Part shown: positions 23,244-34,508 of the stretch, piece after piece
Numbering within the stretch: position 1 is the stretch's first letter
How the letters are laid out: each line of letters opens with the position of its first letter
DNA from: Copromyces sp. CBS 386.78
Lineage: Eukaryota; Ascomycota; Sordariomycetes; Sordariales; Sordariaceae
DNA: 64,000 bases
Direction: 5' to 3'
Assembly: GCA_030685235.1 (NCBI GenBank)
Contig: MU839143.1
Coordinates: 124,001-188,000 of the forward strand
Program-made: the position numbers and the translations under genes
The notes under the pieces: model-generated
The model's database searches: none
The model's input: only the letters and a program-made list of their open reading frames with translations
What the model was told of the DNA's origin: nothing

Positions 23244-24650
23244 ATGGCCCCAGTAACTCGCAGCAGAAGGGACATCAAGAGTGAGTATTTCGACATCAGT
23301 TCATGAGGACATGTCCATCGTCCAAAGCTTTTGCGACTGAAGCTAATTCCATCCATCGCAGCCACCGAGTCGCCCGCCACCAAGAAGTCCAAGACTTCTA
23401 CTCCCAAGCCCGACAGCAAGAAGCCCGAGAAGAGAAAGGCCACCGAGGATGCCACTCCCGTTGCCGCCAAGAAGCAAAAGGCTACCAAGGATGCCGTAGC
23501 TGCCCCTTCGCCCAAGCCCACACCCAAGTCCGACAAGTCGACGCCCAAGACCACCCCCAAGGAGGAGAAGAAGTCAACACAGAAGCCCGTAAAGGAGAAC
23601 AAAAAGGAGAAGAAGGAGAAGCCGGCACAGAAGGAGAAGAAGACCAAGGAGCCAACACCTGAGCCCGAGGCGCAAGAGAAGGAGGACGACAACGAGCAGG
23701 AGGAGGAGGAGCTCGACGAGGAGACCCAGGCTCTTGTCGAGAACCTTGACGGCGACGACGAGGAGAAGGAGGACGATAAGCAGATCAGCACTTTCAAGGA
23801 GGGCCAAGATGTCGGCAAGATTCCCAAGAAGAAGACCAACGACGACAGCGCTACCAAGGGCAGCGGCAAGCGCGGTGTCATGTACCTCGGTCGCATTCCC
23901 CACGGTTTCTACGAGCACGAGATTCGCGCCTACTTCGGTCAGTTCGGCGAGATCACCAGACTCCGCGTTGTTCGCAACAAGAAGACCGGCGCCAGCCGTC
24001 ACCGCGCTTTCGTCGAGTTTGCCGACGCCGAGGTTGCCGACATTGCCGCCCGCACCATGGACAAGTACCTTCTCTTCGGCCACATCCTGACCGCCAAGGT
24101 CGTCCCTCAAGCGCAGGTGCACAAGGACCTCTTCAAGGGCGCCAACCGTCGCTTCAAGGTCATCCCGTGGAACCAGATGGCCGGCAAGCAGCTCGACAAG
24201 GCCCTGCCCGAGTCGAAGTGGCAGGCTAAGATCACCAAGGAGGAGCAGAGGCGGGCGGCCAGGGCTGCCAAGCTCGCCGAGATGGACTACGAGTGGGAGG
24301 CGCCCCAGCTCAAGGCCGCCGAGGCCAAGGAGCCCGCGCTTCTGACCGCTGCTGAGGAGGAGCCCGTCAAGGCCATCGAGGCGCCGGCTGCGGAGGAGAA
24401 GAAGACCGAGGAGAAGGCCGAGCCTGAGGTTGCCGAGAACAAGGAGGAGGAGACCAAGGAGGAGGAGACCAAGGAGGAGGAGCCCAAGTCGACAAAAAAG
24501 CGGGCCGCGGCCACTCCTAAGAAGGCTGCTGCCACTCCCAAGAAGGCCGCCGGCACCACCCCCAAGAAGGCGGCTGCTGCTGCCACGCCCAAGGCGGAAG
24601 CCACCACGCCCGCTAGGGCTACCCGCTCTACCCGGAAGACCAAGGCTTAG
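23244..24650 (+). CDS. nop15: ribosome biogenesis RRM protein NOP15/NIFK
   Basis: Nucleolar RNA-binding factor needed for 60S subunit assembly. Two exons, 23244-23280 and 23362-24650, give 441 residues. The 81-bp intron follows MAPVTRSRRDIK and uses a GTGAGT donor and GCAG acceptor. Residues about 15-180 are Lys/Glu/Pro-rich and disordered. The single RRM at about 183-261 carries RNP2 (VMYLGRIPHGF) and RNP1 (RHRAFVEF). The following conserved helix (NRRFKVIPWNQMAGKQLDK) matches the NOP15/NIFK family. The C terminus (about 350-441) is acidic and then repeats TPKKAA-type units like histone H1 tails. Length exceeds the yeast protein because of these tails. Confidence 0.93.
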
Positions 24651-26651
24651 GTAGCCAGTGGTACTCGGGCGAGAGCCACGCGGTCGAGCACGCCGGGCAG
24701 AGCCACCCGGTCAATGACAGTCTCTCGGACCAACAGAAGGGCTTGAACCAAGAGAAAAGATTACGGATCGCGGTGATTGATGTGTGAGGTGCACCGAAGA
24801 AGATGCCCACGCATACGGACAGGTTTCTGGCTCAGGAAAAAAAGCGCTGCTACATTGATGTTTGTTACCACCCCCCTTTCGTCGGGCGGCCAGCTGGTTG
24901 AAGTCGGAAATAATACCCCCGGTTAGGTCATCTACATATTTCACAAGTTTTACTGTGCGGAAAAGGGAAAAGGGACGCCAGGCTTGCAAGCACGATCTTG
25001 CCTTTTTTTACATGTTTGTTTATAGCTATTGTCTTGTCTACAGAAGCAAATTTCTCATTTTCTTCGATTGCATTGGGTTTTCCGTCATCAAAAGTGTATA
25101 CTACATACATGTGAGTGTGAGATGTTTGGGATGTCACATTGTCTGATTCCATCAACATAGTTGGACGTAAAATCTGATGTTTTTGATGTGTCCCGTCAAC
25201 GCCAAAACCAACCAAGTTCCATATGACGGCCCTCAATCGGCTTTGGTCTTGCCAGAGAAACAACAACAAAAGAACATGTTTCCGTATGCAATGGATGAAG
25301 TGCAATGTGTTGATTGCGAACATATTTGACTATAGGTTCAATGTACGCACCAAGCGAACCTGAACGAGGCCCATTAGAGAAAAAAAGGAAGGCCGATCAG
25401 GATTATAAAGCGCGCTGTGTATCTGTTCTACTTCTTCCTGTCTTGCGAACAGAGCCATTGAAATTCTTCTTCTCGAGAGAAAAAGAGACAAATTCGACAG
25501 GCAACACGATCCAGCCGAGGCCGAAAAGGTTACCTGCCTGCAGGCGAAGGGGAAATATGTGAGGAAGAAAAGGAGAAAAAGAAGAGTCTTTTAATTTTTG
25601 CGGAAGGAATTCTGTTTTATTCTAAAGCGTTGGCTCGTGCGTTGGTTTGATGTGGGGCGTGCCGTGAGCGCTTGTAATTTTGGACCACATTTTAGGTTCT
25701 ATACACAGGAGTAGTCAGATGGTACGCTTTCGTAAGTAACGACGGAATGTCAGAAATGCTGAAGTCGACTTCCAGAGTGCTGCAAAAGAAGATGATTACA
25801 TGTCAATTCAAATAATGCTTTGTTATTCACATGAAGGGTTCATCCAGGAGTGAGGAACAAGAGGCATCATGTTGGCTGTGATGTCCACTGCCGTCAAGGT
25901 ACTCACCCCGTATCATATCGTAAGCAACCCCAACAGACCAGCTAAGATGTCATTAAGACAACTTCACGTGTACAAGACGGATGCAACACTCAAAATATAG
26001 ACAGACGCTCGTATCCAAAAGCCAAGCGATCATGTTGTGCGAGGCATCGAACTTCAAGCCGGGGCATCAGATAGTGGTGCAGCCTCAGTATCAAAAGATG
26101 GCTGGAATGCCGATCTGCAAGCTGCCAGGTACCTCCAGACCCCAAGATAGAACTGGCTGACGGAAGTTCCCACTGACAGGAAAAGATATCCGCGGGGCTG
26201 AGTTGTGTGAGTGTTTCTACCTCGAACGTCAAAGCTCTTTTTATGGAAGTTTTGGAAATGAGTTACACGCGGAGAAAGGCGGAGGACAAGAGGTACTGGA
26301 CCTGAATACCTTACCTAGAAGGTACCTAGGAGAAACTCCACTATAACAAATTCCCACAGAATTTTAGCCCCGAGTCCCAAGCAGAAGTGGCCCAAACAGT
26401 GGTCAGGGGCAGGGCAGCGACACTGACAGTGACCGACAGTGACAGGCACCCGGGCGCCCACCACGACTCGAACGGAGGACAATCCGCTTCCCGTCCCCCC
26501 GCCACGGCTTTTCTCATTGTTGATGTTCCTGTAAACATCACAACCTCACCTTTGGTCTTTTTGGTAACTTGGAGATCGACAAGTTCACCAGCATTGATTA
26601 GCCTACGGCCCTCACACACACTATCGTCGCAATTGACCTCCCTCAGTGACC
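24651..26651. other. intergenic, no gene seen
   Basis: 2 kb between two plus-strand genes. It should contain the NOP15 3' UTR and the RUD3 promoter. Open frames are short and lack family features. A TACCTAGAAGGTACCTAGG inverted motif lies at about 26,314-26,332. Confidence 0.45.
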
Positions 26652-29486
26652 ATGTCGCCCTCGGCGCCGGCCACCAAGACCGCCCAATCGGCTGGCCAAG
26701 GTACGTGACGTTGCCCCGAATCTGGATCTCCAGACTATTAGGTATTCGCTTCTTCGCGCCCACGGTGTCCCGCCCATGTAGTGTACCAATTGGCCCTGCA
26801 CAGCATTAGCATGGCTAGCCCATAGGGACGGAATGGTACCTAACAGGACAGCTTCCAGTTCTGAAACGAATTGGGAGACACCCTTCTGATCATCTCGTTT
26901 TCGACTGACGCTTTACCATCTGCCGGCAGTCTCGTCATCACCCGCGCCCTCACCCGCCAACAAGAAGAAGAAGAACAACAACAAGAAGAACAAGAGCGCC
27001 GCCGCCAGTAATAGCAAGGCGAAGCCGAAGGAGGGCGGCGGGAGTAACGCACCAGATGCCGAAGTCTTGTCAGACCAACCACCAGCACCACTACTACCAC
27101 CACAACAAGCAGACGAGGTAGAAGGGCCAGCGGCCGAAGGAGCGGAGGATACAGAAGAAACTACTCTGCCTGTAGTAGAGGAAACCCCGGCCTCCTTGGT
27201 ATGCGAATACCCCCGACCCACCAACATTTGCTATCATCGCTCTTTCTCTCCTCTACCTACCCATGTTCTTCCAATCGCTTTTATTTTGTTTTTGTTGAAT
27301 GACTTGCCCGCGATAGGCACCGACAGTCGCAGCTGGCCATTCCCTTTCTTTGCTTTTAACGACACTTTAATCATAATGTATTTCGCCGGCCTGAACGCTA
27401 ACAAAGGACCCCGATTGGGTCTCTACAAGGGTGTACAGAACACATCACCGAATAAACTCGACCAGGTGGAAGCACCAGCAGAGGACGAGGACACCACCAC
27501 CGACGTAGAGGTGCCCGCAACTGCCGCCGACCACCCCGAGTCTCAACACCCCCCGCCACCGCCAGACGGGGATTCCAATCCGGCCCCGGAACCGGACCCT
27601 GAATCCGAGTCGGAATCGGCTGCCAACAACCCAGCAGAGGAAGAGGACACCACAGCAACAACAACAACAACACCTGCTACTGCTGCTGTCATTTCCGAGA
27701 CCAACGGACATGCTCCCGACGGCGCAAACGGTCACATCATCCCCAATCCCTCTACAACAACGACAACAACAACTGCTACTACAATGTCTACTACAACATC
27801 CCCACCGCCGACGGAGGGGTCTCCAGTAACCAACTCTACTGATACCGCCGACGAAACATCAGCAACCAACACCACCAACAATAGCACAGAAACCAGCGCC
27901 AAGCTCGAAGCCATGTCGCAAGACCGCGAGACCCTCCGCGCCGAAGTCGAGCAGCTGCGCAAGCAACTCGAGAGCATACAGAGCACCCACGACGAAGAAG
28001 TGTCCCAGCTGCGGTCCGACCTCGAAGAGTCCGAAGCTGCCAAGGAGCACGCCGAGACACAGTACCAGAACCTGCTGGGCCGCGTCGAGAAGATCAAGGA
28101 GACGCTCGGCGAGCGGCTCAAGCGGGACCGGGCGCGCGTGGAGGAGCTCGAGACGGCCAACGAGGAGCTGCAGCAGGCGGCGCAAACCCAAGAGGAAGAA
28201 GCCGCCCGGCTGCGCGAGCAGCTGGCCGAGCAGGCGCTTGAGATCGACGGCCTGCGCAGCCGGACGAACCTGTCCCAGCAGAACTGGGGCAAGGAAAGAG
28301 AGGACCTCGAGAGCGAGGTGGAACACCTCCGGTCCGAACTCAAAAAGACGAGCGCGGCCATGGGCGAGTGGGAAGTCATCGCCATGGAGGAGCGCAGCAT
28401 GCGCGAAGGGCTGGAGGCCAAGGCGACGGACCTGGAGGAGCAGCTGGCCAACGTGCGGGAGGCGTACGAGCGCGTTGCCGAGGAGAGGAATACACAGTCA
28501 CAGGCCATTGACGGGCTACAGCGTGCGCTGCAGGAGATTCAAGAGGCGCGTAAGCGCGAGCTGAGGGAGATGGTGGAGTCGAGCGAGGAGCAGCTGGCGG
28601 CGATGAAGAAGCGCGCCGAGGAGGCGGATGCGAAAGCCAAGGAGGCCCAGGACGCCAGGGAGTCGCTCCAGAAAGAGCTGGAGCGCACGGCACCGTTTGA
28701 GAAAGAGGTCAAGGAGAAGAATCTCTTGATTGGGAAGCTGAGGCATGAGGCGATTGTGCTGAATGATCACTTGACCAAGGCGTTGAAGTACATCAAGAAG
28801 ATGAAGCCGGAGGAGACTATCGACCGGTACGTTTGTTTGTTTTGATTGCCCCTTTTCTTCTACACCACCCACCCCTTTCCCCATCCACCTTTTACACAAC
28901 CACCTCAACCAACCCAACTAACCGCCCCCCCCTTTACAGACAAATCGTAACCAACCACCTCATCCAATTCCTCTCCCTGGACCGTTCCGACCCAAAGAAA
29001 TTCCAAATCCTCCAAGTAATCGCCGGCCTCCTCAACTGGACCGACGAGCAGCGCGAGCAAGCCGGCCTCGCCCGCCCCGGTGGTTCCGGCGGAATGGGGC
29101 TCGGCAGCGCCTCCTCACTCTTGCGCTTTCCAACTTCCCCCTTCCACCGGACCCCCAGCTCTCCCTCCTTGAACCACGACTTCTTCTCCGACATGTCATC
29201 TTCTGCGCACAATAACAGCAGCACCATGTCTCCCACTGCCGGGTCGGTAAGGGAGGGAAGCACGGGCGGTCGTGAATCGCTGGCTGATTTGTGGGCTGGG
29301 TTCCTCGAGAGAAGCGTGGAGGAGGCGTCGGCGCAGCATATTCCCGGGCAGCCGGGGGCGGGAGGAGGCAAGAGGAAGGATAGTATGAGTAGTACGGGCA
29401 CGGGGAATACCTCGGGGGGCACGCATAGTGGGTTTTTTGGGTTTGGGAAGAAGAGAGAGGAAGGTCCTGAAGGGAAGGGGTTATAG
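26652..29486 (+). CDS. rud3: golgin RUD3 (GRAB-domain coiled-coil protein)
   Basis: cis-Golgi matrix protein; the C-terminal GRAB domain binds Arf GTPase and the coiled coil tethers vesicles. Exons 26652-26700, 26930-27198, 27439-28826 and 28940-29486 give 750 residues; using AG 27,465 for intron 2 gives 741. Intron 1 is 229 bp with a CTGAC branch. Intron 2 (240 or 267 bp) preserves frame and contains no in-frame stop, so retention would insert a hydrophobic stretch. Intron 3 ends TTTACAG. Residues about 20-250 are low-complexity (Lys/Asn, then Thr/Pro/Glu). About 265-560 form a long coiled coil. The GRAB domain is about 570-613 (NHLIQFLSLDRSDPKKFQIL). A Gly/Ser tail follows. The GRAB match to RUD3 is clear. 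Confidence 0.92.
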
Positions 29487-30132
29487 AACTGAACTGAACG
29501 GACGGTAGACAAGATTTGAAGGGGGTTGGTTGGTTGAGCCAAAGTTTTGTTTTGACCTACTACATGGGGGGAAAACAAGATGAGTACCGAAGAAGATCTA
29601 TACTACGTAACGGTAAATATGTAATATGATAAATGGGAAGAAGAATAAGAAGAAACTTGGGAGGGTTGGTTCATGACTGGACAATGAGGTAGTGCTGGTG
29701 GACCTGTTTTGGTGTAAAAGGGAAAGTGAAAAAAGGGGGTTGGTGGCTAAACAACCGTTTCTGTGGCGGAAACTTTGTAAGTGTCATCCTGGATAGGAGT
29801 AGGAACTGGCATTCACCCAGACGATGCCAAATCATTTCACCATGTGTCAGGCTAGAGGAAATACTTGGTCCAGAATTACGCAAAGGCAGTATCACTGGCA
29901 GTAACATAGACAGACACCCATCATCTCTTGGGATAAGGAATCGCAATATCCATCCATCATACCCGACAACATAGTAGGCCACGCATCTTGGAAAGAAAGA
30001 TCTATCATCGCTCTAGATAACGCACGCATGCCATATCCCATTTCCAATCGCCATGCCAACAAATCAAACGACATAGATTTCGCCAAACAAAACCATCACA
30101 TGTCAAACCAAATCAAAAAAGCGTCTCTCTAA
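29487..30132. other. convergent 3' intergenic region
   Basis: Between convergent RUD3 and an unknown membrane-protein gene. No gene is seen; likely both 3' untranslated regions. Confidence 0.5.
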
Positions 30133-31351
30133 TCAGTCGTCCTTAGACCGCCCTCCACCATTACCACCACCACCAGGAAAAACCGCCACCGAAAAAGGCG
30201 GCAACAGATTCCTGACATAAGTCTCCGCATCCCTCTCCACATTCTCCACCACGATTCTCTCCCTCAGCGCATCCCTCACCCCCTCCACTACATCCCTCTC
30301 CTCCATCACTTCGCCCATCAGCCTGACCTCATGCCGCCAATACGCATCGTTCCTCCCTCTCAAGTCATCATCCCTGCTGATCGTATTCTGTATCACCCCC
30401 GCCGCGTTGACCTTCCCTTTAACCTGCTGCAACTGGCGCAGCACGAATTCCACGCGCTCAGCTGGGCTCGGTGGGTTGGCGAAGAGCCGGTTTGTGCTGC
30501 TTAGGTATAGCAGACTAGCCAAGAGGAGGTTTAGGGTGGTGAGGGCGAAGAACCGTAAAGTGCGCTGGCGCCAGTGAAAGAAATCGATTTCCGTAAGGCG
30601 AAGAGCGCGCGCGTTGGTTTGGTGGTTATATGTCGATACCATGTAGATGTCTGCGAAACCGATGCACAAGGAGGCGATGGTTGCTGGGTATCGCCATTTA
30701 TATCCGTCGCGACCGGTGAAAAAGGAGGAGGTGACGAGGGCGATCAGGCCCAGGTTGAACAAATGTGGAGCTGCCAGCCTGGGGAGCGCATAGTAGAGAT
30801 ACGACTTTGGGTTGTCGGAGGAGCAGAAGGGACAGGAGGCTAGGACGTCAGGGCCGAACTGGAAGTAAAGCAGGCGTGATTCGAGGTTGACGAATTTGTT
30901 TCGCAAAGCGCTGTCGGCAACGGTGGGTGGGCGCAGGGAGGCCAGGCGCGTGAAGAGCACGTCAACAGGGATTTGCAGGCGGGATTGCGTGAGGTGGAAG
31001 ATGTTCTCTGGCCTGTGAAAGGGGAGGATGGCGAGGGCGAGGTAGACGAGCGAGACGGAGAGGAGGAGGAGTAAGACGCGGCGGACGGGCGCCGGGACGG
31101 GGCGGACTTTGAGTGGGCCGTGGATGGTTTGGGGGCCGCGGCGGAGGGTGCGGTAGGCGCCGAGGGCTTTGGGGAGGAGGATGGGGCCAAAGAAGATTAG
31201 GAGGGAACGTATTCTGTTGGGAGGGACTGTTAGTATAATGTTTGGGAGGTTTGTTTGTTTTGGTGATTGTGACGTTGAAGAAAGGCAGTTAGCTGCCTGT
31301 GAATAAGAGGACGGGAGAAGCAACTTACGTTCCCCAGGGTATCGCCGTCAT
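30133..31351 (-). CDS. multi-pass membrane protein of unknown function
   Basis: I do not recognise the family. Two exons, 31351-31329 and 31213-30133, give 367 residues. The tiny first exon encodes MTAIPWGT; the intron (115 bp) has a GTAAGT donor, an ACTAAC branch and a CAACAG acceptor. An alternative TTG-initiated frame through the intron is not credible. Hydrophobic segments lie at about residues 9-25, 55-75, 150-170, 185-200 and 220-240, suggesting 4-5 membrane spans. A SCPFCSSDNPKSYLYYALPRL motif with a CxxC pair sits between spans 2 and 3. The C-terminal third is hydrophilic and helical, with a Gly-rich end. No signal peptide cleavage site is evident. Probably an organelle or ER membrane protein; that is inference. 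Confidence 0.8.
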
Positions 31352-32238
31352 GTTGCTGTTTGGTTATGTTATGGGATTCCAATCATGGCACAATTTGAGG
31401 AAGATTGTAGAAGAAGAAACAAAACCGTGAACCCAAGGCAATCGGGACTCCAATCACAAAAACTGCACATCCCTTGCTTCAAGGAAACAATTAAATCATG
31501 CTTAGAAAAAAAGATGCCAGATGGCGCATCAATTGACGTCGCGAACGAGGCTGAAAGAGGCAAGGCGGCATGGTGTTAGCCGCCGTTTGGGGTTGTAGCG
31601 GCAGGCAAAACGTATCCACTGCAGCTCGGCTTGGCAGGTCCAGTGCGTGTGGGTGGTAGCACAGTGGGCCCGCCCGTCCGTGCCCCCACCGCGAAGCGTT
31701 TGCCAGAAAAAAATCGCTATAAATTTTGGGTTTGCCTTTTCCGATTGTAACTTTTCTCTCTTTTCAACAACGCCGGGTCGGATCACCAAGCACAACGACA
31801 AATGGGACGGTGACGAGGAAGTCGCGCCCAGTTAGTTCGGGCTCTACCGATGAGGCCTTCTTCTCACCAACATTTGTCCTTGCGGTGGTTATCCGCCACA
31901 CGTGCGCAAGAATGCGCATTTTATAATTTCGTAAACGTTGGCGCTTTCGAAGCTTCGCCGATCTCTCCTATGGTCGTCGAAGTCAAAAAGTACGCCTAAA
32001 TCAAGCCCAAGTACTCTGCCAAGAGTCATCTCACGTAGTGTTGCAGTGTTCCAGCTCCGGCAATGAAGAACTTTGCGTCAAATTGATGAGAGACATTCCA
32101 TTTCGTAAAAGCCATCGCGTCATTCATGCCTTGCTGGCTTTCTCTGACCAGTCCACGGCTCGTATTACATTAATATTCGTGAGACAATCTCCCATATACC
32201 GACATAACTTCTATTGCTGAATGTTCACAATGTCCACC
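31352..32238. other. intergenic, no gene seen
   Basis: Region upstream of the membrane-protein gene and downstream of GET1 (both minus). No credible gene. Confidence 0.5.
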
Positions 32239-33037
32239 TCACCTGGCCTCGGCCTTGCTGTCCTCCCCAGCTCCCGCCGCAGGCACCGCCTGCTTGGCCT
32301 TCTGCTTCTCCTGCTGCTTCTGTCTGGTAGCGACAATCAAGCCGAAAACCGCCATGACCGTCTCCATGACAAGCGTGAGCACACCGGTGCACGCCCACTG
32401 CCACACCACGATGCTGACGCTGCCCAGCGGCGCGCGAGGGAACGAGGCGAACCATTCGACGTAGTAGGGGAACCAGCCGTACGGCAGCCAGAACATGGGC
32501 TCGCGCGAGTACCAGAAAGGCAAGAACCACTGCAGGCCCCTTGTTGCCACCACGCGCACAGTCGTGAGGGTGCGATCAAACTTGGTCTTGGATCCGTCGA
32601 GTTCCTTCTCTGTAATTGTAAAAGTATCATACGTCAGCCCATCGTTCTTCATCGAGATATCGCGTGCTTGTTTTCGGGGGGTATCCTACTCCTCTTCTCC
32701 AAGTCCTCTAGCAGCTTGTCATGCTGGCGGCGAAGGCGCGCCCACTTGGCGAACTCATCCTGACTGCTGGTGGCGTTGAGCTCGCGGCGGCTTGCGAGAT
32801 AATCCTTCTGCTTCTTGCGCTGGGCTGCGAACTCGGACGAGAGGGGAATCGGAAGAGACAGGGCGATGCGCCATAGCTGTGATGGGCAAGGAGGTTAGCT
32901 ACTCCAATGTCTCTTGAATGATGATGGACATCGCATCACACAGCACGTACAAGGTTGTTGATGGTCGCCGCGCCGATGGTGTTGACAAGCTGGACGAACA
33001 GCTCGACGGCGAAGATGACCACCAGTAGAGACGGCAT
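32239..33037 (-). CDS. get1: GET1, ER receptor subunit for tail-anchored proteins
   Basis: Subunit of the GET1/GET2 membrane receptor that takes tail-anchored proteins from the GET3 ATPase and inserts them into the ER. Three exons, 33037-32951, 32876-32690 and 32609-32239, give 214 residues, the normal size. Introns of 74 and 80 bp have CTAAC and CTGAC branch points; the second donor (GTAGGA) is weak, but the frame supports it. TM1 is at about residues 3-28 ([19 protein letters not shown]), followed by the cytosolic coiled coil (about 38-95) that contacts GET3, then two TMs in the C-terminal half around [21 protein letters not shown]. The tail is Ala/Lys/Gln-rich. Divergent from the PTAR1-like gene. 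Confidence 0.93.
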
Positions 33038-33476
33038 CTTGGCGGCGAATGTGAGCTGGATTCGGTCCGCTGTTGATAGAAACGTGGTGATAGATGCGAC
33101 CAGCTGTCGAGATTGCGAGTTCGAGTTGTTAAAAGACAGATGGAGGCAGCTCACTTGCTCATGCCACCGCCTTTCACCCCCAAGATGTTGGATCTTATTC
33201 GAAGCTATGACGGAGCTGTCAGAAGGTGCCAGTTGTTCCCTGCAGCTGGGGGCCACCTGCACAAAAGGGCTTATCGGCTGCTTATCGCTGCAGTAATGGT
33301 GGGGCGACCATCACAGCGGGAAGGAAGACGCGAAGAGCTGTCAACTGCCCCTGATGGGATGAGCAGACGGGTTAGGGTTAGTGACTATCATTTTGGACTT
33401 GAACGTCGACATCACATCAGAGTACCAACCTCCGACAAGCATTCAACTACGCTGTTGATCAGCTTGCCGCCTGGAC
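33038..33476. promoter_or_regulatory. divergent promoter region get1 / PTAR1-like gene
   Basis: 439 bp separate the two start codons. It contains GGGTTAGGGTTAG at 33,369-33,381, two telomere-type TTAGGG units about 96-108 bp before the plus-strand start; such sites can bind TTAGGG-recognising Myb proteins in fungi. Functional importance is inferred only. Confidence 0.4.
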
Positions 33477-34508
33477 ATGTCAAGGGCACTGGACGAATCC
33501 ACCATCGCTGCCTTGAAGGCCGGCAACCCTCAAGCAGCCTACAATTCCATATCTTCAGTTCTCGTCTCACCACCACCTTCTGGTCGCCTTGAGATTGAGA
33601 TCCTCGGCAAGGGGATTCCGCTGCCCGAGGGAACATACGTGCTTCAAGACGGCATTTCAGTAGGAGTATCGAAGCTTGGGCTGGTTCAAGCGTTCCTGAT
33701 TGCCCGAAAGATACTTCAAGATCACATCATCGATGGCAGTTCCTCGTCATCACCGCAGACCGACGACGGCACTTTGTTCGCCGCGACGGCGGTCATCCTT
33801 CTCATGGATCCCGAGTTCCTCACTGCTGCGAACACGCGGAAGCGACTTGTCCAAAAGCAACTACTAGACGATAACCAAATGGCCTGGACGGTGCTGACGA
33901 AAGAGAAGGCGTTCCTGGACAGCCTGCTTACCAGTCGATTGCACCGCCATACCAAGTCGCCCACTCTCTGGAACCACCGCCGGTGGCTGGTCGGGCATTA
34001 CAGTTCGCGGGGTTTGATGGTGGACGTTGTTGGAGATATCAAAAATATTGTGTCTGTGGCTGGAGAACGACATCCTCGCAACTACTATGCATGGTGTCAC
34101 GCTCGATATCTTGCTGGGATTCTAGGGAAGGAGGACAGTGATTACGAGAACCTTCTAATGGTCGTTAAGCATTGGTGCTGCCAACACCATAATGACGTTT
34201 CTGGTTGGTCGTTTCTCTACTACCTGCTGGATAATCTCGACCGCTCTCGACAGAACACCCGTATTATCTCGTCGACATTTTCGGAGGTTCTCAACTATGT
34301 CGCATCTTGTCGTCTCACAAATGAGTCTGTCTGGGTGTTCCTGAGGACGCTAGCGGCATCCGGCCGCGTGAGCAAGAAGGAGCTTGAAAGGTTTACTACT
34401 CTAGGAGCGCAGTTTTCTGAATCGTGTGTCGAGGGATCGACCAACCAAAGGGTGTTGCGTTCAGCATTGGACTGGTACGAGACTTATCGGTGCAGAAGAG
34501 GCTTGTGA
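33477..34508 (+). CDS. prenyltransferase alpha-subunit repeat protein (PTAR1-like)
   Basis: Single exon of 343 residues from ATG 33,477. It carries protein prenyltransferase alpha-subunit (PPTA) repeats, helical pairs with a central Trp: SPTLWNHRRWLV (about residue 160), HPRNYYAWCHARYL (about 200) and DVSGWSFLYYLL (about 240). Canonical alpha subunits of farnesyl- or geranylgeranyltransferases have more regular repeats. The divergent repeats and long N-terminal part fit the PTAR1 group, whose human member acts in Rab geranylgeranylation and Golgi function. Whether this fungal protein does the same is inference. No signal peptide or membrane span. Confidence 0.78.
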   Translation: MSRALDESTIAALKAGNPQAAYNSISSVLVSPPPSGRLEIEILGKGIPLPEGTYVLQDGISVGVSKLGLVQAFLIARKILQDHIIDGSSSSSPQTDDGTLFAATAVILLMDPEFLTAANTRKRLVQKQLLDDNQMAWTVLTKEKAFLDSLLTSRLHRHTKSPTLWNHRRWLVGHYSSRGLMVDVVGDIKNIVSVAGERHPRNYYAWCHARYLAGILGKEDSDYENLLMVVKHWCCQHHNDVSGWSFLYYLLDNLDRSRQNTRIISSTFSEVLNYVASCRLTNESVWVFLRTLAASGRVSKKELERFTTLGAQFSESCVEGSTNQRVLRSALDWYETYRCRRGL